NCBI GenBank assembly: GCA_039707655.1
Contig: CM077674.1
Span: forward strand, 238,739,904-238,803,903
Reading direction: 5' to 3'
Source of the DNA: Elymus sibiricus
Taxonomy: Eukaryota > Streptophyta > Magnoliopsida > Poales > Poaceae
Length of the DNA stretch: 64,000 nt
A model generated the notes under the pieces. That model saw nothing but the letters and a program-made list of their open reading frames with translations, did not search any database and was not told the DNA's origin. The translations under genes and the position numbers were made by a program. Position 1 is the stretch's first letter, and each line of letters starts with the position of its first letter. Of the stretch, positions 1 to 11,727 are shown piece after piece.

Positions 1-758
1 TTGGTGAATATTTCCATTTGCCTTGCCATGGAATACTGATTTTCAACATCTTCTTCTTCATATTCTTCAGACTCATGACTGCTTCCATAGTCAGAGAGAA
101 TTTCACCTTCTTCTGAAGAATATCTTGGCAAGGGGTTTGCAAAACCGAACTTTTCTTCATGAATAGAGAGAAGAGTCATGATTTTAGCATAATGAAGTTC
201 TTCGAAATCAGGTCATTCCTTGATTTCAGAAATGACAGTGGCATAAGATTCGTTGAGAGAATCCAGCAGTTTGTCCACCACATCTCGATCAGAAATTTTG
301 TCAAATCCATGTTGCCGAAGACGATCAACAATGCTTGACAAGCGGTCAGGGAGCTCCATAGCACTTTCTCCTTGGAGGCTTCTGAAACGAACAAACATGG
401 CATGGAGCATTTCGATGTGATTGTCAAATCTTATAACAATTCCTTCGTGAATGTTCTTGAGTTCATTCCAGATCTCCTTTGTGGTTCTCATATCACAGAC
501 TCGAATGGAAATATTTCTGCATAGGCTGTCACAGATGATATCCATTGGTTGAGCATTTAGTTGAATGTTGATTTCATCTTGTTGAGTGGGAGATTCTGGG
601 TGTGCAATGGTGAAGCCATTTTCAACAATCTCCCACAGATCAATGCTGATAGATCGCAACTTGATCTTCATTCTTTGTTGCCAGTAGGGATAGTCATTTC
701 CATCAAAGATAGGAAACCTCTCAGAACGCGATGAACTTCCTGCATACGACATACTCAA
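1..758 (-). pseudogene. Copia gag polyprotein (UBN2 domain), partial and interrupted
   Basis: Translation on the minus strand starts at 758 with a Met about 45 bp inside the primer site. It gives a 181-codon frame with the copia gag N-terminal signature (FPIFDGNDYPYWQQRMKIKL near residues 16-35) and a UBN2-like helical region with a KEIWNELKNIHEG stretch. A TGA at 213-215 ends it, but the same frame continues to the window edge with an acidic Ser/Glu-rich linker, so the stop is an internal lesion. Gag normally forms the virus-like particle of the retrotransposon. The zinc knuckle and pol would lie left of the window. The copy is not functional as read. Confidence 0.85.
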
Positions 759-802
759 AACTCCAAGGTTGTTAGACCTTTAATAAACAGAGACAGGGAG
801 AA

Positions 803-817
803 CCAGCTTTGATACCA
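803..817 (-). other. Primer binding site (initiator tRNA-Met type) of the left copia element
   Basis: On the minus strand the bases read TGGTATCAAAGCTGG, a one-mismatch form of the standard plant copia primer site TGGTATCAGAGC. Two bases (AT) separate it from the LTR end at 820. The plus-strand copia at 13931 has the same two-base spacer. Confidence 0.85.
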
Positions 818-819
818 AT

Positions 820-1914
820 TGTAGGGACCGAGAGTATATCGACCAGAGGGGGTGAATGGGAGATTTAAAAATTCTTTCAAATCTTTAAACCACAGACACT
901 CACAACAGCAGAAACCCTCTAAAGTAAATCAGAGCGGAACAAATCTTTCATGAAAGGATGCAATAATAGTTCGGGCATAGTAGACGATGGGTTTCACTAT
1001 AATGATGGTGAAGCAATAACCTAGAAGATACCACAACATGTACTCGAACTAAGCGGAATAAGTACGAAAGAAAAGATAGGAAGGAAAACTGATACAGATA
1101 ACAAGTATTACCGAAAGAAACTAACAGTCCAACAAACAGATACAAAAGTTAACCAAGGCAACAGATAAATGATCTATGATATATATCGAAACCGAGCAAT
1201 TATAGAGTGAGACAAATAACCAGGGATGCTCAATGGCGACAGGAGAATTTGGTAGACCAGTTGGCCCTTCTGCTAAAAGGACTACGTCTGGTTGGAGGGA
1301 CTTGTGATTGAACAAAGGAGCAAACCTCTCTCCGTCCTATTCTCCTTCAACTGGGAGCTGATCAGACTCCAGTTGATCACTCGTGGTAGATACTTGTTGG
1401 CTATCTCCAAAACCTTCGACAAACTTCTTCGCAAACCACAACGACTCTTGGTTGCTGAAGATATGGTTCGGTGAAGACAATGACTCTTCAACACTCAAAC
1501 CCAACGCCTATCCATCTAGTGAGTGTGCATCTCACAAGAGTAACAAGAACAAGAACTCTAACTTAGATCTGATGTGATGCACTACCATTATCTAGTTTTG
1601 GTTCTTGGTTTTCTCTCGATGAATCTTAAACTCAAATCACTATGAGAGGGGATGCTCAATCAATCTTCTCAGAAATCTCAAGCGGAGCAGCCAACGGTCA
1701 ATGTTGGTGTGGGGTGGCTATAAATAGCCGCAGCTTTCCTGAAGGGAAATGACCAAATTAGACATGCATCCTGACCAATGACAGAATGACACGATTCCAA
1801 CGGTCAGAAATCGAGCTCAACGGTAACATTACTTGCGGAGCACGCAATGCTAACTCCTCGGTTCAAGGCAAATCTCTTGCAGCGAAAAGAACACAGTCTC
1901 TTGCTGGCAAGTAT
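820..1914 (-). repeat. 5' LTR of the left SIRE-type copia, first segment
   Basis: The LTR starts in plus-strand view with TGTAGGGACC next to the primer site. It contains a TATA-like TATTTATAG (minus strand, near 1718-1730). It is interrupted by the insertion at 1915 and continues at 10289-10733, for a rebuilt length of about 1.54 kb. Confidence 0.8.
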
Positions 1915-3597
1915 TGATATGTCTCGAACGTATCTATAGTTTTTGATTGTTCCATGCTGATATATGATCAATCTTGGATGTTTTAGAATGATTTCCTATC
2001 AACTTTATATCATTTTTTGGTACTAACATATTGACATAGTGCCAAGTGCCAGTTGCTGTTTTCTGCCCTGTTTTTGATTTACAGAAAATCCATATCAAAC
2101 GGAGTCCAAACAAAGTGAAACTTTTTGTGGATTTTTTCTGGGCCAGAAGACACCCGAAGGAAAGAAGAACTATCGGAGAGGCTGCCCAGGGTGGGCACCA
2201 CCCACCAGGCCGCGCCAGGGGGGCCTAGCGCACCCCTATGGGTGGTGGCCCACTCGAGACTCCTCTCCACCGCCTCTTCGTCCTATAAATTCCAAAATAT
2301 TTTGAAAACCCCCGTGGTAACCCTAGATCGGAAGTTCCGCCGCCGTAAGCCTCTGTAGCCATGAAAAACCAATCGGGAGCCCGTTCTGACACCCTGTCAG
2401 AGGGGGAAACCATCACCGGAGGCCATCTTCATCATCCCGGCGGTCTCCATGACGAGGAGGGAGTAGTTCTCCCTCGGGGCTGAGGGTATGTACCAGTAGC
2501 TATGTGTTGTATCTCTCTCTCTCTCTCATGTTCTTGAGATGGAACGATCTTGATGTAAACACGGGCTTTGTTGCTATAGACGAATCATATGGAGTTTTTC
2601 CCCTCTCTATCTTCTTGATGAATTGAGTTTTCCCTTTGAGGTTTTGCTGTCAGATTGAGTCTTTAATGATTTGAGAACACTTGATATGTGTTTTGCATGA
2701 GGATATCTGTAGTGACATTGGGATATCCAATTGAGTTACTTGATGCATGTTATTGTGATCAACTTGCGGGTTCCGTGACTTTGGGATCTATGCATAGGGG
2801 TTGGCACACGTTCTTGTCTTGACTCTTCGGTAGAAACTTTGGGGCACTCTTTGAGGTTCTTTTGGTTGGATTGAGTAGATGAATCTGAGATTGTGTGATG
2901 CACGTCGCATAATCAAATCCACGGATATTCGTGGTGACATTGGAATATCTAGGTGACATTAGGATCTTGGTTGATTTGCATCTTAAGGTGTTATTCTAGT
3001 ACGAACTCTAGTTCAAGATTGATCAGAAAGAATTCTAGTATGAACTCTTGTTCATAAGATTGATCGGAAAGAATAACTTTGTGGTGGTTTCATACCCAAC
3101 AATAATTTCTTCATTTGTTCTCCGCTATTAGTGACTTTGGAGTGAACTCTTCGTCACACGTGAGGGATTTCCATATGATTCAACTATGTCAACACTGTTG
3201 AGAGATCGCACTAGTGAAAGTACGGACCCTAGACCTTGTTTCTAAGCATTGCAATACCGTTTTCGTGCCCATTTACTACTTGCTACCTTGCTGTTTTTAT
3301 AATTTCAGATTATAAAAACTCATATCTACTATCCATACTACACTTGTTTTACCATCTCTTCGCCGAACTAGTGCACCTATACAACTTACCATTGTATTGG
3401 GTGTGTTGGGGACACAAGAGATTTCTTGTTTTTGATTGCAGGGTTGCTTGAGAGATACCATCTTCAACCTACGCCTCCCACGGATTGATAAACCTTAGGT
3501 CATCCACTTGAGGGGAAACTTGCTACTGTCCTACAAAACCCTGCGCTTGGGGGCCCAACAAAGGTCTACAAGAAGAAAGGTTGCGTAGTAGACATCA
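1915..3597 (+). repeat. 5' LTR of the non-autonomous gypsy-like element
   Basis: The LTR is 1683 bp against 1674 bp for the 3' copy. Many scattered substitutions and a length change in a CT microsatellite (about 2512-2527) separate the two, so the insertion is not recent. It contains a GC-rich hairpin at about 2190-2253 and a near-duplicate of about 40 bp (GAACTCTAGTTCAAGATTGA type) at 3000-3075. Confidence 0.9.
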
Positions 3598-3607
3598 AGC
3601 TATTTTC

Positions 3608-3627
3608 TGGCGCCATTGCCGGGGAGG
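3608..3627 (+). other. Primer binding site, tRNA-Asp type
   Basis: The bases TGGCGCCATTGCCGGGGA lie ten bases inside the 5' LTR end. Plant Athila-like gypsy elements use TGGCGCCGTTGCCGGGGA, so there is a single mismatch. The long gap from the LTR end is usual for this group. Confidence 0.85.
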
Positions 3628-3655
3628 TGAGTGCTTGAAGGTATATCTTTAGATC

Positions 3656-5482
3656 TTGCAATCGAATCTTTTAGTTTCTTGTTTTATCACTAGTTTGGAA
3701 AACTACAAAAAAATGGAGATTGTGTTTCCTCGAATTGCTCGCTATCTTTATGATGTTTATCTTGAAAGCAAGGATTCCAGTGATTGTTCTATGATGCTAG
3801 AAAAGGAATCCTATAAAATGTTTGATTCAAATGATGAGCATGATTGCAATGTTGCTAGTGTGAATTCTTTGAATATCCATGTTACCAATGATGATTGCAC
3901 TAGTCATGATAATGATGTCTCCTATAAGAATGTCAATTTTTGCGGAGTGAATTGGGAGTGCATTTGGACACCAAAAAGGGAAGATAGATTTTGCAAGAAG
4001 CATAAATATTTAGAAACAAAAAAGTTGCAAGAGAGGCTTGATGATTGTGCTGAAAGATTTAATTTTTCTCGCCATCCTTGTGAACTTTGCAATGAACGTG
4101 ATCATCTAAATCTCCAATGCTATTTGTTTGATGATCGAATCGTGTCTAAAAATTGTGATAGCTTGATTACCCTTGAGCATCATAAAGAGCTTAGTCTTCT
4201 TTTGGGGTATGAAGAAATGAAACGTATAACCGAGGGTATTCCAAAATTTAATCTCGATAGATTTCTTGATTTTGAGCTAGAGGAAATTTATATGTTTTGT
4301 GTGGTGAATTGCATTGTGAATCCTTATGTTGCCAATTATTTAAAGGGAAGAAAGCAACTAGAGGATGAAGAGAATACTAATGAAGGGGAAGAGATGCCCC
4401 AATACCCTCCTGGTGTTTCTTATGATGATTCAGGTAACAAGGAGGAGCTTCCTATCCAATCAATCTCTTCAACAAGAAGCTCGAAAAAATTGATTAAACC
4501 CACACGTGAGCTGGTGAAGAAGAAAAAGAAAAGAAGAAGAAGTAGAGGTAAAAAGGTAACTCTCCCAAGTAATATTGCTCCTATCACCATTGTGCCTCAT
4601 GAAAGTGAATCAAATATGTTGGTGGAGGATGATGATATTGAGTATGATTTTGTGATGCCTACTACTTGTTGTGATGATTGTGATTGGGAAGACAATGATG
4701 TCTCTTATGATCTTGAAAATCTTTTTGGCACTTGCTTGGAATAATATGATAATAATGTTTGCTATACTATTGGTGCCATTCATGCTATTGATAAGAATGA
4801 TTATGATGATATGCAAAACCACAAGCTTGGGGATGCTTTGTTTGATGAGTATGAAATGTTTGAAGATTTATTTGCTGGAAATAATGCTTTTCCTAAGCTT
4901 GGGGATGTTTTTCATAATGAATATGATCCTTTGATTCCCTCTACTTTTGATAAGACAATTTATTATGATGATAGCATGCCTCCTATTTATGATGATTACG
5001 ATGATGAAAGTGGGTTTGGAAGAGTGTCAACTCTTGATAGTAATGATCCCACTATTTTGGAGGGTGTTGAATATTATTACAATATTGATGAAAGTGGATT
5101 TGGAGAGGTCATGACTTTATTTAGTGATACATCCACTATTTTGGAAGAGGTTCCAATTGACTATGACAACAAAGTTCCTATCTATGATGATTATTGTGAT
5201 GACATGTTTGCTAGTAAATCTTCTATGCTTGTGCATCATGAAAAGGGTGCTGTATGTGATGGTTATATTGTTGAATTCATTCATGATGCTTCTGAAAATT
5301 ATTATGAGAGAGGAACACATGCTCTAGCATATCTCAATAATATCAAGTTTCTCCTCTATGTGTTGCTTGTTTTGAAGTTGTACTTGTTTTGCCTTCCTAT
5401 GCTAGTTGGTTCTTGTTCTCATGGATTGCTTGCTCACAAAACCCCAAAACATAGGAACTGGGTTAGGCTTAGATATGTTTGA
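3656..5482 (+). pseudogene. Asp/Asn-rich protein of the non-autonomous element with one CCHC knuckle, split by a stop codon
   Basis: Two open stretches (3656-4744 and 4811-5482) are in one frame, separated only by a TAA at 4742-4744. They are one decayed frame of about 609 codons. The more likely start is Met20 at 3713. Residues 142-155 fit CX2CX4HX4C (C142, C145, H150, C155), the spacing of a gag zinc knuckle. A lysine/arginine cluster (KKKKKRRRSRGKK) lies near residues 288-300. The second half is made of imperfect repeats rich in Asp and Tyr (IYDDYDDESGFG type). No enzyme domain is visible. By position after the primer site it is the element's gag-like product, but it does not look like a standard gypsy gag. 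Function unknown. Confidence 0.7.
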
Positions 5483-6960
5483 TATATTTCTCATGATGCT
5501 CCCCTTGCGTTTGAATTCTTTACTTCTATGTGAGCATCATTCAAAATTATCATGCCTAGCTAAAAGGCTTTAAAGAAAAGCGCTTGTTGGGAGGCAACCC
5601 AATAGGTATCCTTTCTGTTTTAGTGTGTTCACATGATTAAGCTACTGTAGTAATCATTTTTTATATGTTTTCTTTCAATAAAGTACCAAGTAAAGCCATT
5701 GGGATAGCGTAGACACTTGTTCATTTGATTCTGTGCAAAAACAGAAACTTTTGCGTCCAGTATTTGAATTAGCAGGTTTTACTGGAATGTCAAAAAATTC
5801 TCAAATTTTTACACAGTATTGATATGCAATTCTTGAAGTTGTCCTAATTTTTCAGAATTTTTAGAGTTCAGAAGTATGGTAGTTGTTCAGATCATTACAG
5901 ACTATTCTATTTTTGACAGATTCTGTTTTCAATGCATAGTTTGCTTGTTCTAATGTTTTCATAGCTTATATTATGTGATATAAATTGTGGAAATGATAGA
6001 ATACAGTAGGTATCATGTGGGAACATTATTACTCTTGTCTCGGACAGTACCTAAGTGATGGTTTATGCTTTATCATACTAACCGTTCTCACGAAATTCCG
6101 TTAAGTTTTGTGTGATTGAAGTTTTCAAGTTTTGGGTGAGATGACGATGAATGAAGGAATAAGGAGTGTCAAAAGCCTAAGCTTGGGGATGCCCGAGGCA
6201 TCCCAAGATAATATTAAAGAAGACCCAAGCGTCTAAGCTTGGGGATGCCCCCGTTAGGCATCCCCTCTTTCTTCTACCAACCATCGGTAACTTCACTCGG
6301 AGCTATATTTTTATTCATCACATGATATGAATTTTGCTTGGAGTGTCATTTTATTTTGTTTGTTTTTGCTTTCTGCTATACAAAGCAAGGTTTTTCATCT
6401 TTTGTTTCAATAAAAATGCCAAGTATAGCCTTTACCATGCTCAGTTTGCAAGTTTATGTGTTGTTGTTTGAAAACAGAAAGTTTTCTGTTATGTCCAGAA
6501 TATTCCTGAATAGTCAGGACATGATAAAAATCTGAAATTTTTACACAGCAAGCATTCATGAGTTATCTGTCATGTGGTAATTTTTCAGAATTTTTAGTGT
6601 TAGGGAAGTATGGATCTTGCTGCATTCTTTACAGACTGTTATGTTTAGACAGATTGCTGTTAAGGTTGCATTGTTTGCATATGTTGGCTTGTTTAATTAT
6701 TCTATTTGAGGATAGGAGTATTAAATATGCAGAGGAATTTAGTATGCAATGTTAAATTATAATTTTAGTTATTTGTTACAGTAGAAAATGATAAGGTTTT
6801 GCATTGATCTATACTAACTTATCTCACAAGTTCTTGTTGAGTTTTATGTGGATGAAGTTTTTAAGATTTAGAGAAACCGTGGTATGAGAGGAATTAAGGA
6901 GACACAAGAACTCAAGCTTGGGGATGCCCAAGGCATCCCACCTTTCTTATTCAACAACTA
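5483..6960 (+). repeat. Diverged tandem duplication ending in polypurine-like AAGCTTGGGGATGCC blocks
   Basis: Non-coding DNA. A block starting TTTCAATAAAGTACCAAG (about 5675) returns in diverged form at about 6403 (TTTCAATAAAAATGCCAAG). Both pass through CAGAATTTTTAG and TTACAGACT landmarks and end in AAGCTTGGGGATGCC hairpin blocks (6179, 6235 and 6913). The block before the 3' LTR has the same core, so these look like duplicated copies of the plus-strand priming region. Confidence 0.65.
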
Positions 6961-8590
6961 TCGGTTAGTCTCGGTTGAACCCAAGTTTTTACTTGTCCAC
7001 ATGATGTGTGCTATACTTGGTTGTGTCTTTGCTTTATTTGCTGTTTGAATAAAATGTCAAGATCTGAAACTTTTTAATGAGAGAGAGTCCTTGCATAGCT
7101 ACTTGATTGTTTAGCTACACATTCGGGCTTCACTTATATCTTTTTGAGCACGGTGTGCTTTGCTAGTTTTGAAGAAAATCTCTCTTGATTCACTTATACT
7201 TTTTTGAGAGATAGAAATTTTATGCTCATGTTCTTCACTTAGATTTGTTGGAGCTTATAAAAGCAACATGGTGAATAGTCCAAAAGTGATAGATATCCAA
7301 GAACGATATACATAAAAACTTTCATGAAGGCCATTGGACAAAATAAAAGTGGTTCTTAATAATGGTTTTGAGATATGGGAACGATAATATATCATGCCAT
7401 GTTAGTGGGTAATTATGCTTTTTGTAAGAATATTCATGTTAAGGTTTGTGATTCCCTATGCAAGCACATTAAAGTCAATAGTCATGCTATGAAATTACAT
7501 CCTCCTTGTATGCATATTTTCGTTGTTAGTTTTGCTTAAGGCGTGGGTGTGATCTTTTCGCTTGTTGGTTGGTCGCCTTCTCAATCCCATGCTAGCATTC
7601 ACTTGTACTAAGTAGAAATACTACTTGTGCATCCAAAATCCTTAAACCAATTTTTGCCATTTGAGTCCACCATACCTACCTATATGCGGTATTTCTAAAC
7701 TGTTCCAAGTAAATTTGCGTGTGCCATCTCTAAATTTTCAAATAAACTTCTCTTTTTGTGTGCCCGTACCGCTCATGAGGCGGAAGGGGGTGCTTGTTAT
7801 CTTCCCATGCTAAGTACGTCATTCTCATGATGAGTGTTCTCACTTGTCATTGCACGAGAGAATGGTTGGTAATAGGGATGCCCGTCCCGAATTGTAAAAA
7901 TACAAAAAAAAATCCTTGGAAAGTGTTGGTATGGAAGGCACCCGTGAATTCGGCTAGCCATGGCTTGTGTTTGAAAGGTGGAAAAGGAATAACAAAACTC
8001 TCTCGGAAAGGAACAATACCTTAATGAAAGGGAGTATAAATTTATTTTCTGTTGGGAACCACCTATGGTGTACTTAGCATGGAAGATGATGAAACATTCT
8101 TAACCGTTCTTGTTGGCAGAAAAGCATACCTCTCAAAATAATTTTTTATCTCTCAATTTTTCAAACAAAGAGCTCTGGCACATAAATCAAATCAATGCTT
8201 CCCTCTGCGAAGGGCCTATCTATTTACTTTTATGCAATTTTTATTTTCTTGAGTCTCCATCCTCTCTCATAAAGGCATCAACTGGGGGGGCACTATGGTC
8301 ATGCTTGTGCTTTGGGTTAGCTAATATACGGATATGTTATATGAATGGATCAATGATGGAGCATGATGGGCTAGGGATAGCTTTCTTTAGCGTTGATATT
8401 TTGAAAGACATGATTGCTTGTTGATATGCTTGAGTATTTATGTTTCATGTCAAAACTAGATCATTACTTTGAACCATATAAAAAGTCCATGTGTACATAC
8501 TATGAAAGAAAAAGATTGTGATGAGCATGATAGGCAGCATTCCACATCAAAAATTCTGTTTTTATCACTTCCCTACTCGAGGACGAGTAG
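6961..8590 (+). other. Internal non-coding region of the gypsy-like element
   Basis: No coding sequence with a recognisable domain is seen. A third, short TTTGAATAAAATGTCAAG landmark occurs near 7045. Short open frames at 7794-8024 and 8110-8424 have no recognisable composition or motif and are treated as chance. Confidence 0.5.
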
Positions 8591-8609
8591 GAGTTAAGCT
8601 TGGGGATGC
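8591..8609 (+). other. Polypurine tract of the gypsy-like element
   Basis: The purine-rich GAGTTAAGCTTGGGGATGC abuts the 3' LTR start at 8610. Its core, AAGCTTGGGGATGC, also occurs at 4827, 4895, 6179, 6235 and 6913. Confidence 0.7.
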
Positions 8610-10283
8610 TGATACGTCTCCAACATATCTATAATTTTTTATTGTTCCATGCTGATATCTGATCAATCTTGGATGTTTTAGAATGATTTCCTATCAACTT
8701 TATATCATTTTTTGGTACTAACATATTGACATAGTGACAAGTGCCAGTTGCTGTTTTCTGCCCTATTTTTGATTTACAGAAAATCCATATCAAACGGAGT
8801 CCAAATGAAGCGAAACTTTTTGTGGATTTTTCTGGGCCAGAAGACACCCGAAGGAAAGAAGAACTATCGGAGAGGCTGCCCAGGGTGGGCACCACCCACC
8901 AGGCCGCGCCAGGGGGGCCTGGCGCGCCCCTGTGGGTGGTGGCCCACTCGGGACTCCTCTCCACCGCCTCTTCGTCCTATAAATTCCTAAATATTCTGAA
9001 AACCCCCGTGGTAACCCTAGATCGGAAGTTCCGTCACCGTAAGCCTCTGTAGACACGAAAAACCAATCGGGAGCCCATTTCGGCACCCAACCGGAGGGGG
9101 AAACCATCACCGGACGCCATCTTCATCATCCCGGCGGTCTCCATGACGAGGAGGGACTAGTTCTCCCTCGGGGCTGAGGGTATGTACCAGTAGCTATGTG
9201 TTGTATCTCTCTCTCGTGTTCTTGAGATGGAACGATCTTGATGTAAACACGGGCTTTGTTGCTATAGATGAATCATATGGAGTTTTTCCCCTCTCTATCT
9301 TCTTGATGAATTGAGTTTTCCCTTTGAGGTTTTGCTGTCGGATTGAGTCTTTAATGATTTGAGAACACTTGATATGTGTTTTGCATGAGGATATCTGTAG
9401 TGACATTGGGATATCCAATTGAGTTACTTGATGCATGTTATTGTGATCAACTTGTGGGTTCTGTGACTTTGGGATCTATGCATAGGGGTTGGCACATGTT
9501 CTTGTCTTGACTCTCCAGTAGAAACTTTGGGGCACTCTTTGAGGTTCTTTTGGTTGGATTGAGTAGATGAATCTGAGATTGTGTGATGCACGTCGCATAA
9601 TCAAATCCACGGATATTCGAGGTGACATTGGAATATCTAGGTGACATTAGGATCTTGGTTGATTTGCATCTTAAGGTGTTATTCTAGTACGAACTCTAGT
9701 TCAAGATTGATCGGAAAGAATTCTAGTACGAACTCTTGTTCATAAGATTGATCGGAAAGAATAACTTTGTGGTGGTTTCGTACCCAACAACAATTTCTTC
9801 GTTTGTTCTCCACTGTTAGTGACTTTGGAGTGAACTCTTCGTCACACATGAGGGATTTCCATATGATTCAACTATGTCAACACTGTTGAGAGATCGCACT
9901 AGTGAAAGTACGGACCCTAGGCCTTGTTTCTAAGCATTGCAATACCGTTTTCGTGCCCGTTTACTACTTGCTACCTTGCTGTTTTTATAATTTCAGATTA
10001 TAAAAACTCATATCTACTATCCATACTACACTTGTTTTACCATCTCTTCGCCGAACTAGTGCACCTATACAACTTACCATTGTATTGGGTGTGTTGGGGA
10101 CACAAGATAACTTGTTTTTGATTGCAGGGTTGCTTGAGAGATACCATCTTCAACCTACACCTCCCACGGATTGATAAACCTTCAGACATCCACTTGAGGG
10201 AAAACTTGCTACTGTCCTACAAAACCCTGCGCTTGGGGGCCCAACAAAGGTCTACAAGAAGAAAGGTTGCGTAGTAGACATCA
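8610..10283 (+). repeat. 3' LTR of the non-autonomous gypsy-like element
   Basis: This is the second LTR, from TGATACGTCTCC to GTAGACATCA, followed by target duplication AGTAT. The GC-rich hairpin lies at about 8885-8946. Confidence 0.9.
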
Positions 10284-10288
10284 AGTAT

Positions 10289-10733
10289 TTACTCGAAGCA
10301 AAAATATATTTCTCTTGGACACTCAAAGGATTGGGCTATGCATCACAGCGAACCTAAGCGTCGAGAACTTGAACCCCTCTTAATAGTATGGAGATCCTAT
10401 GACTCAAGAAATGAAAGAAAAGAAACTACGAAGAGAATGCTATGTCTTCTCTTCGACTTCAATCTTCTCGTAATCCGTCAATTCCATCGGGTGACATCGA
10501 ACAACTACTGCTTCACGTCAGCAATGATTTTAAGATGGTCACCCTGGCACATATGAGTCACACCAAGTGTTTCACTTCTGTACACCAGCTTCTGAGCTCA
10601 ACTCTTTCGGAGATGTTCCTCGAACACTCCTTTGAATACATCATTCTTCTCGAAATCTGCATGGACTATTTTCTCTGTATGCACTAGCAAACCAATTAGT
10701 CCATGACTGTTTCTGTCAACAATCTCCAAAACA
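10289..10733 (-). repeat. Remaining segment of the 5' LTR of the left SIRE-type copia
   Basis: Sequence resumes after AGTAT and continues the LTR broken at 1914. In element orientation it is the U3 end, which starts TGTTTTGGAGATTG at about 10733 (or two bases further out). Beyond it the DNA changes abruptly to Mutator transposase coding sequence. The exact boundary cannot be fixed because the other end of the element is outside the window. Confidence 0.7.
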
Positions 10734-10751
10734 CAAGAGGGCAAGATGTTG

Positions 10752-11727
10752 CACCAACACCCACCTACATGGAAAAGTTAGAGGAATCAAAGAAGTTCTC
10801 CGGGCATTGCACTGCTTACATGGCAGGTCTTGGCATTTGGCAAGTCACAAATGGGTGAAAACTTACTATGTGAACTTGGACAAATGGACTTATGACTGCA
10901 AGAAATGGGACTTAACAGTTGTGCCCAGCCACTATGCAGTCTCTGCCATTACTAGAGTGAAGCTGCAGCCAGAAGACTTTGTGCATGATTTCTTTAAGAA
11001 GCCATTGTATAAAGAAACCTACAAACACATCATCTTCCCTATACCTGGACCTGACTGTTGGCCCAGGACACCAACTCAAGATATAGATCCACCAGTATTC
11101 AAAGAGAAGAAGGGTAGGAAAAAACTAAAATAAGAAAGGGGCAATTTGGGGTTCCAGCACCTAAGGAGACATCAAGGATGGCCACTATCACCTGAAGCAA
11201 CTGCAACATGCAGAAACATAGGTACACCTACTGTCCTCGGCCTCTGAAACCTCATCTTCAAGCAAGAAAAGACAAACATAAGGTATGTACTGACAGAAAG
11301 AACCATCCTCTAAATTTTATGTTTTTAATCATTTTATGGCTTTATCATAACTGTTGTGCTATGATGTTTGCTAATTTAGACAACTAGAACCCACTACCGT
11401 CAAGATGGGGGCAGTTCTTCAGCTGGTAATGCCACTTCTACCCAACATGCAGAGCCTGCAGCTAGTGCACCACCTGCTGCATCTACAAGGAGAGGGAGAA
11501 CTATTGCTTCTCCTACTCCAGCACAGCCTGTTACTTCTATAAGTACAAGAAGCACAACTGCTGCTTCTAGAAGGGCAAGCTCAACAGCTGATGGAACTAG
11601 AGCTTCAGGTTCAAGCAATGCACCCAGTAGGAGAGGTGGAAGGCCATACATGGCACCTAGGGCCGCAACTGCAATAGAAGGACCAGCAGTTGGGTCAAAA
11701 ATAAGAGGTTCCAGAACACAAGGATGA
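10752..11727 (+). pseudogene. MULE transposase, C-terminal remnant (SWIM region, zinc knuckle and tail)
   Basis: The region reads as the end of a MURA-type transposase. A TYMEKLEESKKF stretch comes first. Then comes the SWIM zinc-finger region YVNLDKWTYDCKKWDLTVV, then LQPEDFVHDFF and HIIFPIPGPDCWP, which are typical of plant MULE proteins. The SWIM ligands are damaged: the first Cys reads Tyr and the CxH Cys reads Ser. There is a frameshift near 10855 and a stop at 11131-11133. A further CX2CX4HX4C knuckle near 11190 has its first Cys codon replaced by TGA. After a likely intron, a Ser/Thr/Ala/Arg-rich tail ends with TGA at 11725-11727. In a live element it would cut and join the transposon ends. 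This copy is dead. Confidence 0.8.

Larger units (their letters stand above)
1..1914 (-). mobile_element. SIRE/Maximus-type Ty1-copia retrotransposon, left part (gag, primer site, most of the 5' LTR)
   Basis: The element lies on the minus strand and runs off the left edge of the window. Read from the minus strand there is an LTR ending with the TCTCCCATTCACCCCC-type U5 end seen in this lineage, then a two-base AT spacer, a tRNA-Met type primer binding site, and a UBN2-type gag. The LTR is cut at 1914/1915 by another LTR element and resumes at 10289. The 3' LTR and pol lie outside the window, so the target duplication cannot be checked. Assignment to the SIRE/Maximus lineage is an inference from the U5 end and the gag type. 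Confidence 0.8.
1915..10283 (+). mobile_element. Non-autonomous gypsy-like LTR retrotransposon, complete with LTRs and target duplication
   Basis: Two LTRs that both begin TGATAYGTCTC and end GTAGACATCA bound an internal region of 5.0 kb. The five bases AGTAT precede the element (1910-1914) and follow it (10284-10288), so it inserted as one unit into the LTR of the minus-strand copia. The primer site matches tRNA-Asp, as in Athila-type gypsy elements. The internal DNA holds one Asp/Asn-rich frame and no protease, reverse transcriptase or integrase motif in any frame I read, so mobility must have come from a partner element. It resembles the large Triticeae gypsy-derived non-autonomous families; I do not assign a family name. 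Confidence 0.85.
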
